64,000 nucleotides of DNA. It comes from Chloroflexota bacterium. GTDB taxonomy: Bacteria > Chloroflexota > Dehalococcoidia > Lucifugimonadales > UBA3495. The stretch is taken from contig JAPPMU010000042.1 in assembly GCA_028873965.1 (NCBI GenBank), forward strand, positions 4,383-68,382, read 5' to 3'. Each line of letters starts with the position of its first letter. Positions within the stretch are counted from its first letter, which is position 1. This document shows positions 51,253 through 59,776 of the stretch, in pieces. Under the pieces are notes generated by a model. That model did no database searches. It was not told the origin of the DNA and worked only from the letters and a program-made list of their open reading frames with translations. A program made the position numbers and the translations under genes.

Positions 51253-51361
51253 GTCAGAAGCAGGATTTACGGGATTTTAGGATTGGACAGGATTGGGGAT
51301 CTCCAGCACGGAACGGTTCCAATCCTGATAATCCGTAAATCCGGTAAATCCTGCTTCCGAC
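51253..51361. repeat. Long imperfect hairpin element after uvrA
   Basis: Outer arms 51253-51270 and 51344-51361 match at 17 of 18 positions (GTCAGAAGCAGGATTTAC against its complement). The inner GGATT-rich arms also pair, leaving a loop around 51300-51318. It resembles small non-coding dispersed elements and can act as a terminator for uvrA. A half-like CATCCTGCGTATCCCG run at about 24674 may be a degenerate relative. Confidence 0.7.
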
Positions 51362-51456
51362 AATCCGACGCCTTAAACCAACTTTACAGTGTCACAAGGA
51401 ATGCACAGAATAATCATCATCAAGTAATGGAATATGATTATTTAAGGGCCGGAGTA

Positions 51457-51485
51457 TTGACATTGTTGAACCGGGGAAGTACCCT
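51457..51485 (+). promoter_or_regulatory. Promoter of the RdhA-like gene
   Basis: TTGACA (51457-51462), 17 bases, then TACCCT (51480-51485), preceded by an AT-rich stretch (51405-51445) that could act as an UP element. The leader to the ATG at 51532 would be about 40 bases. Confidence 0.55.
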
Positions 51486-51531
51486 TCCCGGAAACTCCGC
51501 GTATCTACGCAGTCCAACCAAGGAGGAGGAT

Positions 51532-52806
51532 ATGCTAACGATCGGTCACGAGGTTCGCCGACCGGGTAAGTACCTGGGCGACGCTCCTGTCACAATCCCG
51601 GTGCCCGAGGAGCTGGAGACCACTCCCGGCATCCCCATGGAACAGCGCGAAGTTGACTGGTACTCACGGGAATATCCCATCGAGACCATGAACATCACCG
51701 AGCGCGCCTCCCGCGACTGGGCGAACACCCTGCGCGACCAGCACGCCGAGATGCGTGAGATCCGCAAGGAGCACGACAAGCTCAATCGCAATCTGGTCAT
51801 GGCCGCCCGCCTTACCGGCGACCTCGAGCCCACGTCCGACGCCACCGGCGAAGACGTCACCGAAGCCATCAAGCAGAAGGCCCGCGAGCTCGGTTTCGTC
51901 GAAGTCGGCATGACTTCCTTCGACATCCGCTACGTGTATCAGAGCAAGAAGGCTTGGGTCCAGTTCCCGCACGTCATCTGCCTGGCCTACGAGCAGGACT
52001 TCGAGCCCACCCAGACCATCCCCAGCATCGACGCCGAGATCGTGCACTCCAGCACGTACCGGACCGAAGGCGCCGCCGGTCTCGAACTGGGCAACTTCAT
52101 CCGCGGCCTCGGCTATCGCGCTCAGGTTCACAGCCCCAACGACAACACCGGCCCCTACATCCCGATGTTCGTCGCCGCCGGCCTTGGCCAGCTGGGCGCT
52201 TGCGGCTACCTGCTGACCCCCCACGTCGGCTCCCGCTGCCGCATCATGATGATCACCACCGACGCCAACGTCACCTATGACGAGCCCGTCGACTACGGCA
52301 TCCACGCCTTCTGTCAGGTGTGCCAGGTCTGCGTGAACCGCTGCCCCGGCCGCGCCCTGATGCGCGACAAGATCTGGTGGCGCGGAATTGAGAAGAACAA
52401 GCTTTACTTCAAGCGCTGCCGTCCCGTCATGGCCCGCTACCTCGGCTGCGGCGTCTGCATGAAGGTTTGCCCGATCCAGAAGTACGGCATGCAGGCCACC
52501 ATGGAGCACTACGCCGCCACCGGTCAGGTCCTCGGCAAGGGCACCCACGACCTCGAAGGTTACAACATCGAGGGCAAGGGCTACTTCGGCCCCGGCGAAC
52601 TTCCGGTCTTCGAGCCTGGCTTCTTCGACATGCCCCACGGCGACACCGGCGAATGGGCCTTCGATTCGTTGAAGGACGCCGCCCGCGCCAACGGCAACGA
52701 GATCACCGACGACATGCTCAACGAGTTCCGGGCCCAGGTGGTCCGCGGCCTCAACCAGAGCACCGACAACGTCGACATGATGTACGAGGAGGAAGACTAC
52801 ATCTAA
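51532..52806 (+). CDS. Reductive-dehalogenase-like corrinoid/iron-sulfur protein
   Basis: This is a 424-residue protein. The ATG at 51532 is chosen because AAGGAGGAGG directly precedes it; upstream codons are non-coding. Two 4Fe-4S motifs are present, CQVCQVCVNRCPGRAL near 260-275 and CGVCMKVCPIQKYG near 304-318. The middle matches the corrinoid domain of RdhA (FIRGLGYRAQ, PMFVAAGLGQLGACGYLLTP). There is no twin-arginine signal and no RdhB anchor gene, so it is cytoplasmic and not a classical respiratory dehalogenase. It could dehalogenate catabolically or catalyse another B12-dependent reduction. Confidence 0.86.
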   Translation: MLTIGHEVRRPGKYLGDAPVTIPVPEELETTPGIPMEQREVDWYSREYPIETMNITERASRDWANTLRDQHAEMREIRKEHDKLNRNLVMAARLTGDLEPTSDATGEDVTEAIKQKARELGFVEVGMTSFDIRYVYQSKKAWVQFPHVICLAYEQDFEPTQTIPSIDAEIVHSSTYRTEGAAGLELGNFIRGLGYRAQVHSPNDNTGPYIPMFVAAGLGQLGACGYLLTPHVGSRCRIMMITTDANVTYDEPVDYGIHAFCQVCQVCVNRCPGRALMRDKIWWRGIEKNKLYFKRCRPVMARYLGCGVCMKVCPIQKYGMQATMEHYAATGQVLGKGTHDLEGYNIEGKGYFGPGELPVFEPGFFDMPHGDTGEWAFDSLKDAARANGNEITDDMLNEFRAQVVRGLNQSTDNVDMMYEEEDYI

Positions 52807-52853
52807 ACGGTGTAGCCAACCAAATCGGTCGGTTCTTCGGAACGGTCCAACTA

Positions 52854-52877
52854 GGGGGAGGGCAATCGCCCTCCCCC
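52854..52877 (+). terminator. Terminator after the RdhA-like gene
   Basis: A perfect 10-base GC stem (GGGGGAGGGC / GCCCTCCCCC) with an AATC loop followed by TTATT. Confidence 0.85.
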
Positions 52878-52939
52878 TTATTGCGGTTAACGGTCATCTG
52901 CGGAAACGGAGCTTGTGGACAATACAAACTGGGGGCAGC

Positions 52940-54103
52940 ATGTTGCGATACGGAATGAGAACAATAACAGCGATGATTGCCGCGGCTGCGATCCTAGCGG
53001 TGGCGTCAGCATGCGCCGCGCCCACCGAACCGAAAACTGTGGCAGGGTCGGCGAGCAACGAGAGCATTGCAATTCAGGGAACTCACTCGGATAACACCGC
53101 GAACCTGGCCCAAGGCGACGGTCGCCTGGAACAAATCAGGCGACACGGACACGTGGTGTGCGGCACTACCAATGACGTTGCGGGATACGGCAGCCTGAAC
53201 AATGAGGGGGCGAACGACGGGTTCGAGATAGACCTGTGCCGCGCGGTGGCCGTCGCCGTGTTCGGAGATCCCCAGGCGGTGGAGTTCCGAATAATTGGAT
53301 CGGCGGCAGAGCGCGGACCCTCGCTGGCGTCCGGCGAAATCGACATCCTGGCCTGGGTGAATACCTGGAGCACCAGCCGCGACGCAACCTGGGGCGGCAA
53401 CTTCGTGCATACCACGCTCTACGACGGCCAGGGATTCGCGGTACCGGCGGAGCTGGGCATTGAAAGCGCCTACGACCTGCGAGGTGCCTCCGTGTGTGTA
53501 GCTCAGGGCACCACCACCGAGCTCAACCTGGAGGACTTCAACCGCGAGTACCAGCTCGACATGAACGTGGTTACTTTCGAGACCTTCGAAGCGTCCATCG
53601 CGGCCTACGTCGCCGGCCAGTGCGACGCCTACACCACCGACCGCACCTTCCTGTTGGGCGAGATAATCGCTGCGGGCGGAGCGCAAGACGAGCACGTCGT
53701 CCTTCCGGAGACCATATCCGAAGAGCCGATAAGCCTGGCCGTACCCCACGGGGACGACCAGTGGTTCGATATCGTCAAATCGGTGATCGGCATCCTGATC
53801 TATGCCGAGGCGTACGACATCCATTCCGGGAACGTGCCGTCCGCCGGCACGGACAACACCTCGGTGGACCGGCTGTTCGGACTGGAGGGATCCTGGGGTC
53901 AGGAGAGCCTGGGGCTCACGCAGACCGTGGCGCAGGATATCGTTCGTGAGGTGGGGAATTACGGCGAGGTTTACGAACGGCATTTTGGATCGGGCGGGCT
54001 GGGCGTGCCGCGGCCGCCGGGTAGCCGGAACGCGCTGTGGGCGGATGCGCCGTGCCAGAACTGTCCCAAGGGCGGCCAGATTTACGCTCCGCCTTTCCGA
54101 TAG
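52940..54103 (+). CDS. Amino-acid ABC transporter substrate-binding lipoprotein (AapJ-like)
   Basis: This is a 387-residue family-3 solute-binding protein. The start is the ATG at 52940. A signal peptide with lipobox VASAC places the lipidated Cys at 25. Typical segments are GHVVCGTTNDVAGYGSLN, DGFEIDLCRAVAVAVFGD, DLRGASVCVAQGTTTELNL and QCDAYTTDRTFL. The end QIYAPPFR matches the AapJ general L-amino-acid binding protein. No permease or ATPase genes are adjacent, so it must work with a transporter encoded elsewhere. Confidence 0.92.
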   Translation: MLRYGMRTITAMIAAAAILAVASACAAPTEPKTVAGSASNESIAIQGTHSDNTANLAQGDGRLEQIRRHGHVVCGTTNDVAGYGSLNNEGANDGFEIDLCRAVAVAVFGDPQAVEFRIIGSAAERGPSLASGEIDILAWVNTWSTSRDATWGGNFVHTTLYDGQGFAVPAELGIESAYDLRGASVCVAQGTTTELNLEDFNREYQLDMNVVTFETFEASIAAYVAGQCDAYTTDRTFLLGEIIAAGGAQDEHVVLPETISEEPISLAVPHGDDQWFDIVKSVIGILIYAEAYDIHSGNVPSAGTDNTSVDRLFGLEGSWGQESLGLTQTVAQDIVREVGNYGEVYERHFGSGGLGVPRPPGSRNALWADAPCQNCPKGGQIYAPPFR

Positions 54104-54128
54104 ACCCTGGCGAGACCCCCAAGTGGAA

Positions 54129-54150
54129 GAGGCGGCCTTTCAGCCGCCTC
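54129..54150 (+). terminator. Terminator between convergent genes
   Basis: GAGGCGGC / GCCGCCTC with a CTTTCA loop followed by TTCT on the plus strand; it can serve both the binding-protein gene and the convergent pentapeptide-TIR gene. Confidence 0.8.
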
Positions 54151-54180
54151 TTCTCGTGACTGCTCAGGCCGGTCCGATAA

Positions 54181-55464
54181 TCACAATTGCAGGGATCGAG
54201 GGTCAACCTGCCGGCGCGGCGGCGCGGCGGCGCTGGCCGACTGCTCTTCACGAAGGTTGGTGATCAGGTTTTCCAGAGCCTCCTGGTACTCGTCAGAGCT
54301 GTCCGACTGGCCGGTGAGGTCGAAGAAACGATATTCCTCCGTCATGAGTCGAGCGGCCCGGTTGCGGCCGCCGCCCATCACTCCGTCGGCGTCCACCAGG
54401 AACATGGTCCAGCTATCCGCTGTTCGCTGCCTCTCCTGGGCTGCGGTAATATCGTTGCGCACGGTCTCGCTGTCCAGGCCCGCAGCCGTGCACACCACGA
54501 TGAGCCGGTCGTAGTGGCGAACCCAGCGCTCGATCTCCTCTTCGCCGGAGGTGGCACGGCGGTCCACCAACGGATTGCCCCGAAAACCTTCAGCGAAGAC
54601 CCAACTGCGTACACCCTGGGCGCGCAGGTTAGCCTCCAGTTGACGGGCGAAGGGCACGTCGGCGTCGGCGCAAGATATGTGGACTTCCAGGGTGGTTACC
54701 GGCGCGTCGGCAACGCTGTCCTGGAGCCCGACCACCGCGATGGGTACTCCTGAACCCAGGATGAATGACTGCGGCAGCGCCCCGCGCGAGCGGAGCAGCG
54801 TGTCGAGACCAATGGTACTCGGGGCGTCGTGTCGAACCTCTTCCAGCCCCACGGCGGTGTCCAGGGCGCAATTCTGGAACACGGTGTAGCCGATTATGCA
54901 GTTGCTGAAATCGGCCTCGCCCGTAACCACGTCGTTGAGCACGGCCTCGTAGAAGTCGGCCTCGGTCAGGTTGCAGGACGAAAGGTTGGTGCGGGACAGG
55001 TTGGCGCCGTTGAAGCTCGCGCCGGTGAGGTTCGCGCCGGTGAAATTGGCGCGGTCCAAGTTGGCGCGGTCCAGGTTGACGTTGGTCAGGTCGGCACCGG
55101 AAAGGTTGGCCTCCGAGAGGGTGGCGCGGTCGAAGTTGGCGCCGGAGAGGTTGGCGTTGCGCAGGTCGGCGCCGCGCAGGTTGGCGCCGGGCGCGATGGC
55201 CCGGCTGAGATTCGTCTCACGGAGGTCGGCCCGGTAGAAGTGCGCGTCGTTCAGGTAACTGTTGGACAGGTCGGCGCGGCGGATCATCGCGCCCATGAAG
55301 TCGCCGCCGCGCATGTCGGCCCCACGCAAATTGACCATGGGGATGCGGGCGTGGCTCATGTAGCAGGCGTTGAGGTCCATGGGCTGGTTGGAGTGCTCTT
55401 CGCGCCAGGCGGCGACGGCGTCGCGCCCCTGCTTGACAATCTGGACCAGTGCGATGTCGGCCAT
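54181..55464 (-). CDS. Pentapeptide-repeat protein with C-terminal TIR-like domain
   Basis: This is a 427-residue protein from the ATG at 55464 (MADIALVQIV); the longer frame upstream is repeat DNA. Residues about 44-200 are tandem A(D/N)Lxx pentapeptides (LRGADLRNANLSGANFDRAT) forming a right-handed beta-helix. From about 258 there is a TIR-like fold: LEVHISCADADVPFARQLEA, then LRAQGVRSWVF, then YDRLIVVCTAAG. The expected catalytic Glu near VRNDITAAQ (about 335) appears as Asp, so NADase activity is doubtful. The helix could be an oligomerising or sensing scaffold. There is no signal peptide. A solitary defence-like effector is an inference. Confidence 0.75.
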   Translation of the reverse strand: MADIALVQIVKQGRDAVAAWREEHSNQPMDLNACYMSHARIPMVNLRGADMRGGDFMGAMIRRADLSNSYLNDAHFYRADLRETNLSRAIAPGANLRGADLRNANLSGANFDRATLSEANLSGADLTNVNLDRANLDRANFTGANLTGASFNGANLSRTNLSSCNLTEADFYEAVLNDVVTGEADFSNCIIGYTVFQNCALDTAVGLEEVRHDAPSTIGLDTLLRSRGALPQSFILGSGVPIAVVGLQDSVADAPVTTLEVHISCADADVPFARQLEANLRAQGVRSWVFAEGFRGNPLVDRRATSGEEEIERWVRHYDRLIVVCTAAGLDSETVRNDITAAQERQRTADSWTMFLVDADGVMGGGRNRAARLMTEEYRFFDLTGQSDSSDEYQEALENLITNLREEQSASAAAPPRRQVDPRSLQL

Positions 55465-55565
55465 TTTCACACGTCTCCGTGAAGGTTTCAGCGGCGATTT
55501 TAGCATAAAGTCAGGTACACGCACTGCCCGGATTCGCCAGCATAGCTGTTCATGTTCAGGTTGTT

Positions 55566-55702
55566 GTCTTTGCCAGCGCAGCGCGTGATTGTCTTTGCGA
55601 GCGCAGCGCGGCAATCTCGTTGGGGCAGGGAACGCTGCTGCGGGAACGAGATCGCCGCATGGTTTGACAAGATCACCATGAGCGGCTCGCTCCTCGCGAT
55701 GA
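55566..55702. repeat. Dispersed intergenic repeat (copy 4, double copy with hairpin)
   Basis: Two direct versions of GTCTTTGCGAGCGCAGCGCG-type sequence start at 55566 and 55591, with an inverted GCTCGCTCCTCGCGATGAC at about 55685. Between them GCGGCAATCTCGTT pairs with AACGAGATCGCCGC (13 of 14). This is the most complete copy of the family in the window. The rest of 55465-55808 holds no gene. Confidence 0.75.
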
Positions 55703-55808
55703 CAAAATGGGTACGCATGAGCAGGATTTGGCCGGCGTGTTTGCGGGCAGTGGGTTTGGTATTTATAATGCCCGCGACGGCCAGTGAAATTGGCTATCGG
55801 GTTCAAAG

Positions 55809-55994
55809 GTGACCGTGACTGGCTGCCAACCGCGAATTGAAGATGATGACGACGGCCGTTGAAGCGCCTGGATAGAGGAACTGCCCGGATGTGTTGCTTG
55901 GGGCTATTCTCCGGATGAGGCGCAATCCGCCCTGGCGGACGCCCTTGCTGCCTACCTGGAGGATCTGAAAGCGACTGGTGAGCAATATCCGTGA
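55809..55994 (+). pseudogene. HicB-like antitoxin gene broken by an in-frame TGA
   Basis: The frame from GTG 55809 reads ...RIEDDDDGR, then TGA at 55860-55862, then SAWIEELPGCVAWGYSPDEA and onward to TGA at 55992. This is the HicB antitoxin pattern, in which the interrupted position is normally Trp (DDGRWSAW), so a single TGG-to-TGA change is likely. The N-terminal part is also very short. No HicA toxin is seen nearby. It is a decayed module, or a sequencing error if the TGA is wrong. Confidence 0.65.
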
Positions 55995-56047
55995 CGTCAT
56001 TGTGCCAAGGTTATACTATCGATCCAGCGTTCAAACCCGGTGTTGCC

Positions 56048-56905
56048 ATGCTACTCACTATCGATATTGGGAATACCGCCGTCACCATTGGGGTATTCCG
56101 CGAAGGGGGGGCCGCCGATGGCAGCGGTAACGGAGCCAATCCGGTGGAGCGGCTGGTCACCACGCTGCGGGTGGCCACTGACTCCCGACGCCTCGCCGAC
56201 GAGTACGGCATCCTTCTCAAGAATCTGCTCGAATTCCGGGGAATCACGACTACGGACATCACCGCGGCGTGCATCTGCTCGGTGGTACCGCCCCTGACGG
56301 GCATGTTCGAGGATCTTTGCCGCCGCTTCTTCGGGGTGACGCCGCTACAGGTCACGTCTCAGATCGACCTGGGGATGCCCATCCGCTATGACAACCCGCG
56401 CGACGTCGGCGCGGACCGGATCGTGGACGCGGTGGCGGCGGTTGAGCTCTACGGCGCGCCGATGATCGTGGTGGACCTGGGCACGGCGACGGTGTTCGAC
56501 GCCGTGTCCCGGGACCGGGAGTACCTGGGCGGGGCCATCGCGCCGGGCATCAACCTCTCGGCGGATGCCCTGTACTACAACACCTCGCAGCTCCGGCGGG
56601 TCGAGCTGGTCGCGCCCACCGAAGCCGTGGGACGGAATACCACGATGGCGCTGCAATCGGGAATCGTCCTGGGCTACGCCGGACTGGTCACGGCCATGGT
56701 GGACCGTTTCAAGTCGGAAATCGGAGCGGACGCCAAGGTGGTGGGCACCGGCGGCCTGGTGACGGTGATCTCAGACCACGCCCCGATATTCGACGACATC
56801 AACCAGGAACTGACCCTGGTCGGGTTGGACATCATCTTCCGCAAGAACTCGGCGGGGCTGCCCGGGTCCGGGGCGCCCGAGGGCATGAGCCGGGTGGGGG
56901 GTTGA
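56048..56905 (+). CDS. coaX: Type III pantothenate kinase
   Basis: This 285-residue enzyme phosphorylates pantothenate, the first step of CoA synthesis. The start is the ATG at 56048 (MLLTIDIGNTAVTIGVF), not the upstream frame that overlaps the HicB remnant. The ASKHA phosphate loops are IDIGNTAVTIG near 4-14 and VVDLGTATVFDAVS near 150; GADRIVDAVAA and GAIAPGINLS are also typical. It is one base before coaBC, forming a two-step CoA operon. Confidence 0.94.
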   Translation: MLLTIDIGNTAVTIGVFREGGAADGSGNGANPVERLVTTLRVATDSRRLADEYGILLKNLLEFRGITTTDITAACICSVVPPLTGMFEDLCRRFFGVTPLQVTSQIDLGMPIRYDNPRDVGADRIVDAVAAVELYGAPMIVVDLGTATVFDAVSRDREYLGGAIAPGINLSADALYYNTSQLRRVELVAPTEAVGRNTTMALQSGIVLGYAGLVTAMVDRFKSEIGADAKVVGTGGLVTVISDHAPIFDDINQELTLVGLDIIFRKNSAGLPGSGAPEGMSRVGG

Positions 56906-56906
56906 A

Positions 56907-58106
56907 ATGGATTCCGCGCTGGCCGGCAAGAACATCGTCCTGGGGGTAACCGGGAGCATCGCCTGCTATAAAGCGCTCGACCTGGCCAGCAAGCTGGTGC
57001 AGGCCGGCGCCAACGTCGAGACCATCCTCAGCTACGGGGCGACGCAGTTCGTCACGCCGCTGGCCTTCCGGAGCCTGACCCACCGGGCGGTGGTCACCGA
57101 CACCTTCGACGCCGATTCCGAGCACAGCGTCGAGCACGTCGCCCTGGCAAGGTGGGCGGACATCGTGGTGATCGCGCCGGCGACGGTGCATTGCATCGCC
57201 AAGCTGGCCGGAGGTCTGGCCGACGACCCGCTGACCACCACGGTCATCGCCACCGAGGCGCCGCTGCTGGTGGCCCCGGCAATGGACGCCAACATGTTCG
57301 ATCACCCGGCCACCCGGGAGAATATCGGCCGGCTGCGGGGCCGGGGCGTGTTCCTGGCCGGGCCGGCGCCGGGTCGGCTGGCGTCGGGGCTGATGGGTAT
57401 GGGTCGCCTGGTGGAGCCGGCGGAGTTGCTGGGCCACATCGCGGCCGCGCTGGGCAGGGACGGCGACTTTGCCGGACGCAAGGTGGTGGTCAGCGCGGGC
57501 GGCACCCAGGAAGCGCTCGACCCGGTGCGGGTGATCACGAACCACTCCTCGGGTCGCATGGGATACGCCGTCGCCGAGGCGGCCCGCGACCGCGGCGCGG
57601 AGGTGGTGCTGGTGACCGCCCCGACGGCGCTGGCCGACCCGGCGCTGGTGCGAATGGTGCAGGTGAAGTCGGCGCAGGACATGTGCGACGCCGTGCTCGG
57701 GGAGACCGCAACCGCGGACGCGCTGGTCATGGCGGCGGCGGTGGCCGACTACCGGCCGGCGGTGATGGCGGAGCAGAAGATCAAGAAGACGGCCGCGGAC
57801 GAGATGTCAATCGACTTGGAGAAGACGACGGACATTCTGGCGACGGCGAGAGGAAATTTCGTGCGCGTTGGGTTCTCGGCCGAGAGCGAGAACCTGGAAG
57901 CCAACGCCGCCGACAAGGTGCGGCGCAAAGAGTTGGACCTGATAGTAGCCAACGATATTACGGAAGAAGGCAGCGGGTTTGGCGTGGACACGAACCGGGT
58001 GGTGCTGATTGACCGCGAGCTGGCGGTCGAAAGGCTGCCATTGCTCACCAAATACGAGGTGGGCCACAGGATACTGGACCGCGTTGGGATGCTGCTGAGA
58101 CCGTGA
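56907..58106 (+). CDS. coaBC: Bifunctional phosphopantothenoylcysteine decarboxylase/synthetase
   Basis: This is a 399-residue fusion. The N-terminal CoaC flavoprotein has VTGSIACYKALDLAS, the ATVHCIAKLAGGLADD stretch and the PAMDANMFDHPATREN substrate clamp. The C-terminal CoaB has VVVSAGGTQEALDPVRVITN, NHSSGRMGYAVAEAA and the AAAVADYRP / IKKTAADE segments. It joins cysteine to phosphopantothenate and decarboxylates the product. Its stop overlaps the transporter start (GTGA). Confidence 0.95.
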   Translation: MDSALAGKNIVLGVTGSIACYKALDLASKLVQAGANVETILSYGATQFVTPLAFRSLTHRAVVTDTFDADSEHSVEHVALARWADIVVIAPATVHCIAKLAGGLADDPLTTTVIATEAPLLVAPAMDANMFDHPATRENIGRLRGRGVFLAGPAPGRLASGLMGMGRLVEPAELLGHIAAALGRDGDFAGRKVVVSAGGTQEALDPVRVITNHSSGRMGYAVAEAARDRGAEVVLVTAPTALADPALVRMVQVKSAQDMCDAVLGETATADALVMAAAVADYRPAVMAEQKIKKTAADEMSIDLEKTTDILATARGNFVRVGFSAESENLEANAADKVRRKELDLIVANDITEEGSGFGVDTNRVVLIDRELAVERLPLLTKYEVGHRILDRVGMLLRP

Positions 58107-59725
58107 AGTTCGACTACAGTCTCGACAAGCTCCGCGGCGACATCTTCGGCGGCCTCACCTGTTCGGTGGTGGGTCTGCCGGTGGCTCTGGCATTCGGCGT
58201 TGCGTCAGGTCTCGGCCCCACAGCCGGCATGTACGGCGCCATCGCCGTCGGGTTCTTCGCGGCGGTGTTCGGCGGCACGCGGTCCCAGATATCCGGCCCG
58301 ACGGGTCCGATGTCCATCGCTATGGCGGTGATCGTAACCAGCCACGCCAACACGCTGGCCGAAGCCTTCACCATCGTCGTGCTGGCCGGGTTCATCCAGG
58401 CCGCGCTGGGACTGGCGCGCATCGGCCGCTTCGTGGCGTACACCCCCTACTCGGTGATTTCCGGATTCATGACCGGGATCGGCGTGATCATAATGATCGT
58501 GCAGATCGCTCCGTTCCTGGGATCTCCGGTGGCGGTTGGAGGAGTCATCGGAGCGGTCAACGCCCTGAAGGAAACGTTCACCAGCGTGAACTTCCACGCG
58601 CTGGCGGTGGCCGCCGTCACGCTGGTGGTGGGCATCCTGTGGCCCCGGCCCTTCCGCAGGTACCTTCCGGCGCCGCTGGCGGCCATGATCGTGGGCTGCG
58701 CGCTGGGCATCCTGTGGCTGAACGATCTGCCGATCATCGGTGACGTGCCCACGGGTCTGCCGGACCTGCAGATTCCCGTGTTCTCGGTGGGGTTCATCCT
58801 GGGCGCCCTGGAGCCGGCGCTGGTGCTGGCGCTGCTGGGGTCCATCGACAGCCTGCTCACGTCGCTCATCGCGGACTCCCTGACGCGGACCCGGCACAAC
58901 CCCAACCGCGAGCTGATCGGGCAGGGCATCGGCAACATGATCGCCGGATTCATCGGCGGCCTGCCGGGCGCGGGCGCGACGCTGGGCACCGTGGTGAATA
59001 TCCGATCCGGCGGGAACACGCAGCTGTCGGGAGCGATCCGGGCGGCCGTGCTTTTGGCGCTGGTGCTGGGCCTGGGCCGTTATGTAGAGGCGATACCCCA
59101 CGCCGTTCTGGCCGGCATCCTGGTGAAGGTGGGCTGGGACATCATGGACTGGCGGTTCGTGACACGACTCCACCAGATGCCCCGCGAGCACCTGGTGGTC
59201 ATGTTGATGACCTTCGTGCTGACCGTGTTCCTGGATCTGGTGACTGCCATCGCCATCGGACTGATCGCGGCGGGCATGGCCAGCGCCCGTCTCCTGGAAC
59301 GACAGGAACTGGACAGCGTGGTGTCCGTGCCGCTGCTGGACCGGACCTTCCTGTCTCCGGAGTTGGACGCCGACAAGGATGACGAGTTCTCCGCCCGGGT
59401 CGGTCTGGTGTCAATGCGCGGCCGATTCTCGGTGGCTTCGTCCAGCAACCTGGTGAGCACCATCGGCCAGGACATCCAGGAGCACGAGGTGGTGATATTC
59501 GACTTCACCGAGACCGCGTACATGGACGACAGCGCGGCTATGGTGGTGGAGCAGATGATCGACGTCGCCCTGGACGAGGACACGGAACCCATCGTGATGG
59601 GACTGTCCGGCCCTGTGGAGCGAAACCTGAGAGCGCTGAACACGCTGCATCGGGTGCCGGAGGACCGGTTCGTGGCTAACCGGGACGAGGCGCGGGAAAT
59701 CGCGGAGAGGATCCTGAGAGCGTAA
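58103..59725 (+). CDS. SulP-family anion transporter with STAS domain
   Basis: This is a 540-residue inner-membrane protein. About ten or more hydrophobic segments span residues 15-390, starting DIFGGLTCSVVGLPVALAFG, with the SulP signature region GPTGPMSIAMAVIV. A cytoplasmic STAS domain occupies about 430-540 (VIFDFTETAYMDDSAAMVVE). SulP proteins move sulfate, bicarbonate or dicarboxylates; the ion is undecided. It starts four bases inside the end of coaBC on a GTG, so it is translationally coupled to CoA synthesis, a placement without an obvious metabolic reason. Confidence 0.92.
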   Translation: MKFDYSLDKLRGDIFGGLTCSVVGLPVALAFGVASGLGPTAGMYGAIAVGFFAAVFGGTRSQISGPTGPMSIAMAVIVTSHANTLAEAFTIVVLAGFIQAALGLARIGRFVAYTPYSVISGFMTGIGVIIMIVQIAPFLGSPVAVGGVIGAVNALKETFTSVNFHALAVAAVTLVVGILWPRPFRRYLPAPLAAMIVGCALGILWLNDLPIIGDVPTGLPDLQIPVFSVGFILGALEPALVLALLGSIDSLLTSLIADSLTRTRHNPNRELIGQGIGNMIAGFIGGLPGAGATLGTVVNIRSGGNTQLSGAIRAAVLLALVLGLGRYVEAIPHAVLAGILVKVGWDIMDWRFVTRLHQMPREHLVVMLMTFVLTVFLDLVTAIAIGLIAAGMASARLLERQELDSVVSVPLLDRTFLSPELDADKDDEFSARVGLVSMRGRFSVASSSNLVSTIGQDIQEHEVVIFDFTETAYMDDSAAMVVEQMIDVALDEDTEPIVMGLSGPVERNLRALNTLHRVPEDRFVANRDEAREIAERILRA

Positions 59726-59776
59726 TCGCACAGACAGGGTTGGCTGACCTCGCCGACCGGTACATGGAGGACGACA

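Noticed and set aside
54829-55482. Repeat-rich Val/Gly/Glu frame on the plus strand opposite the pentapeptide gene
   Set aside because: Its periodicity is simply the complement of the A(D/N)LxX codon repeat.
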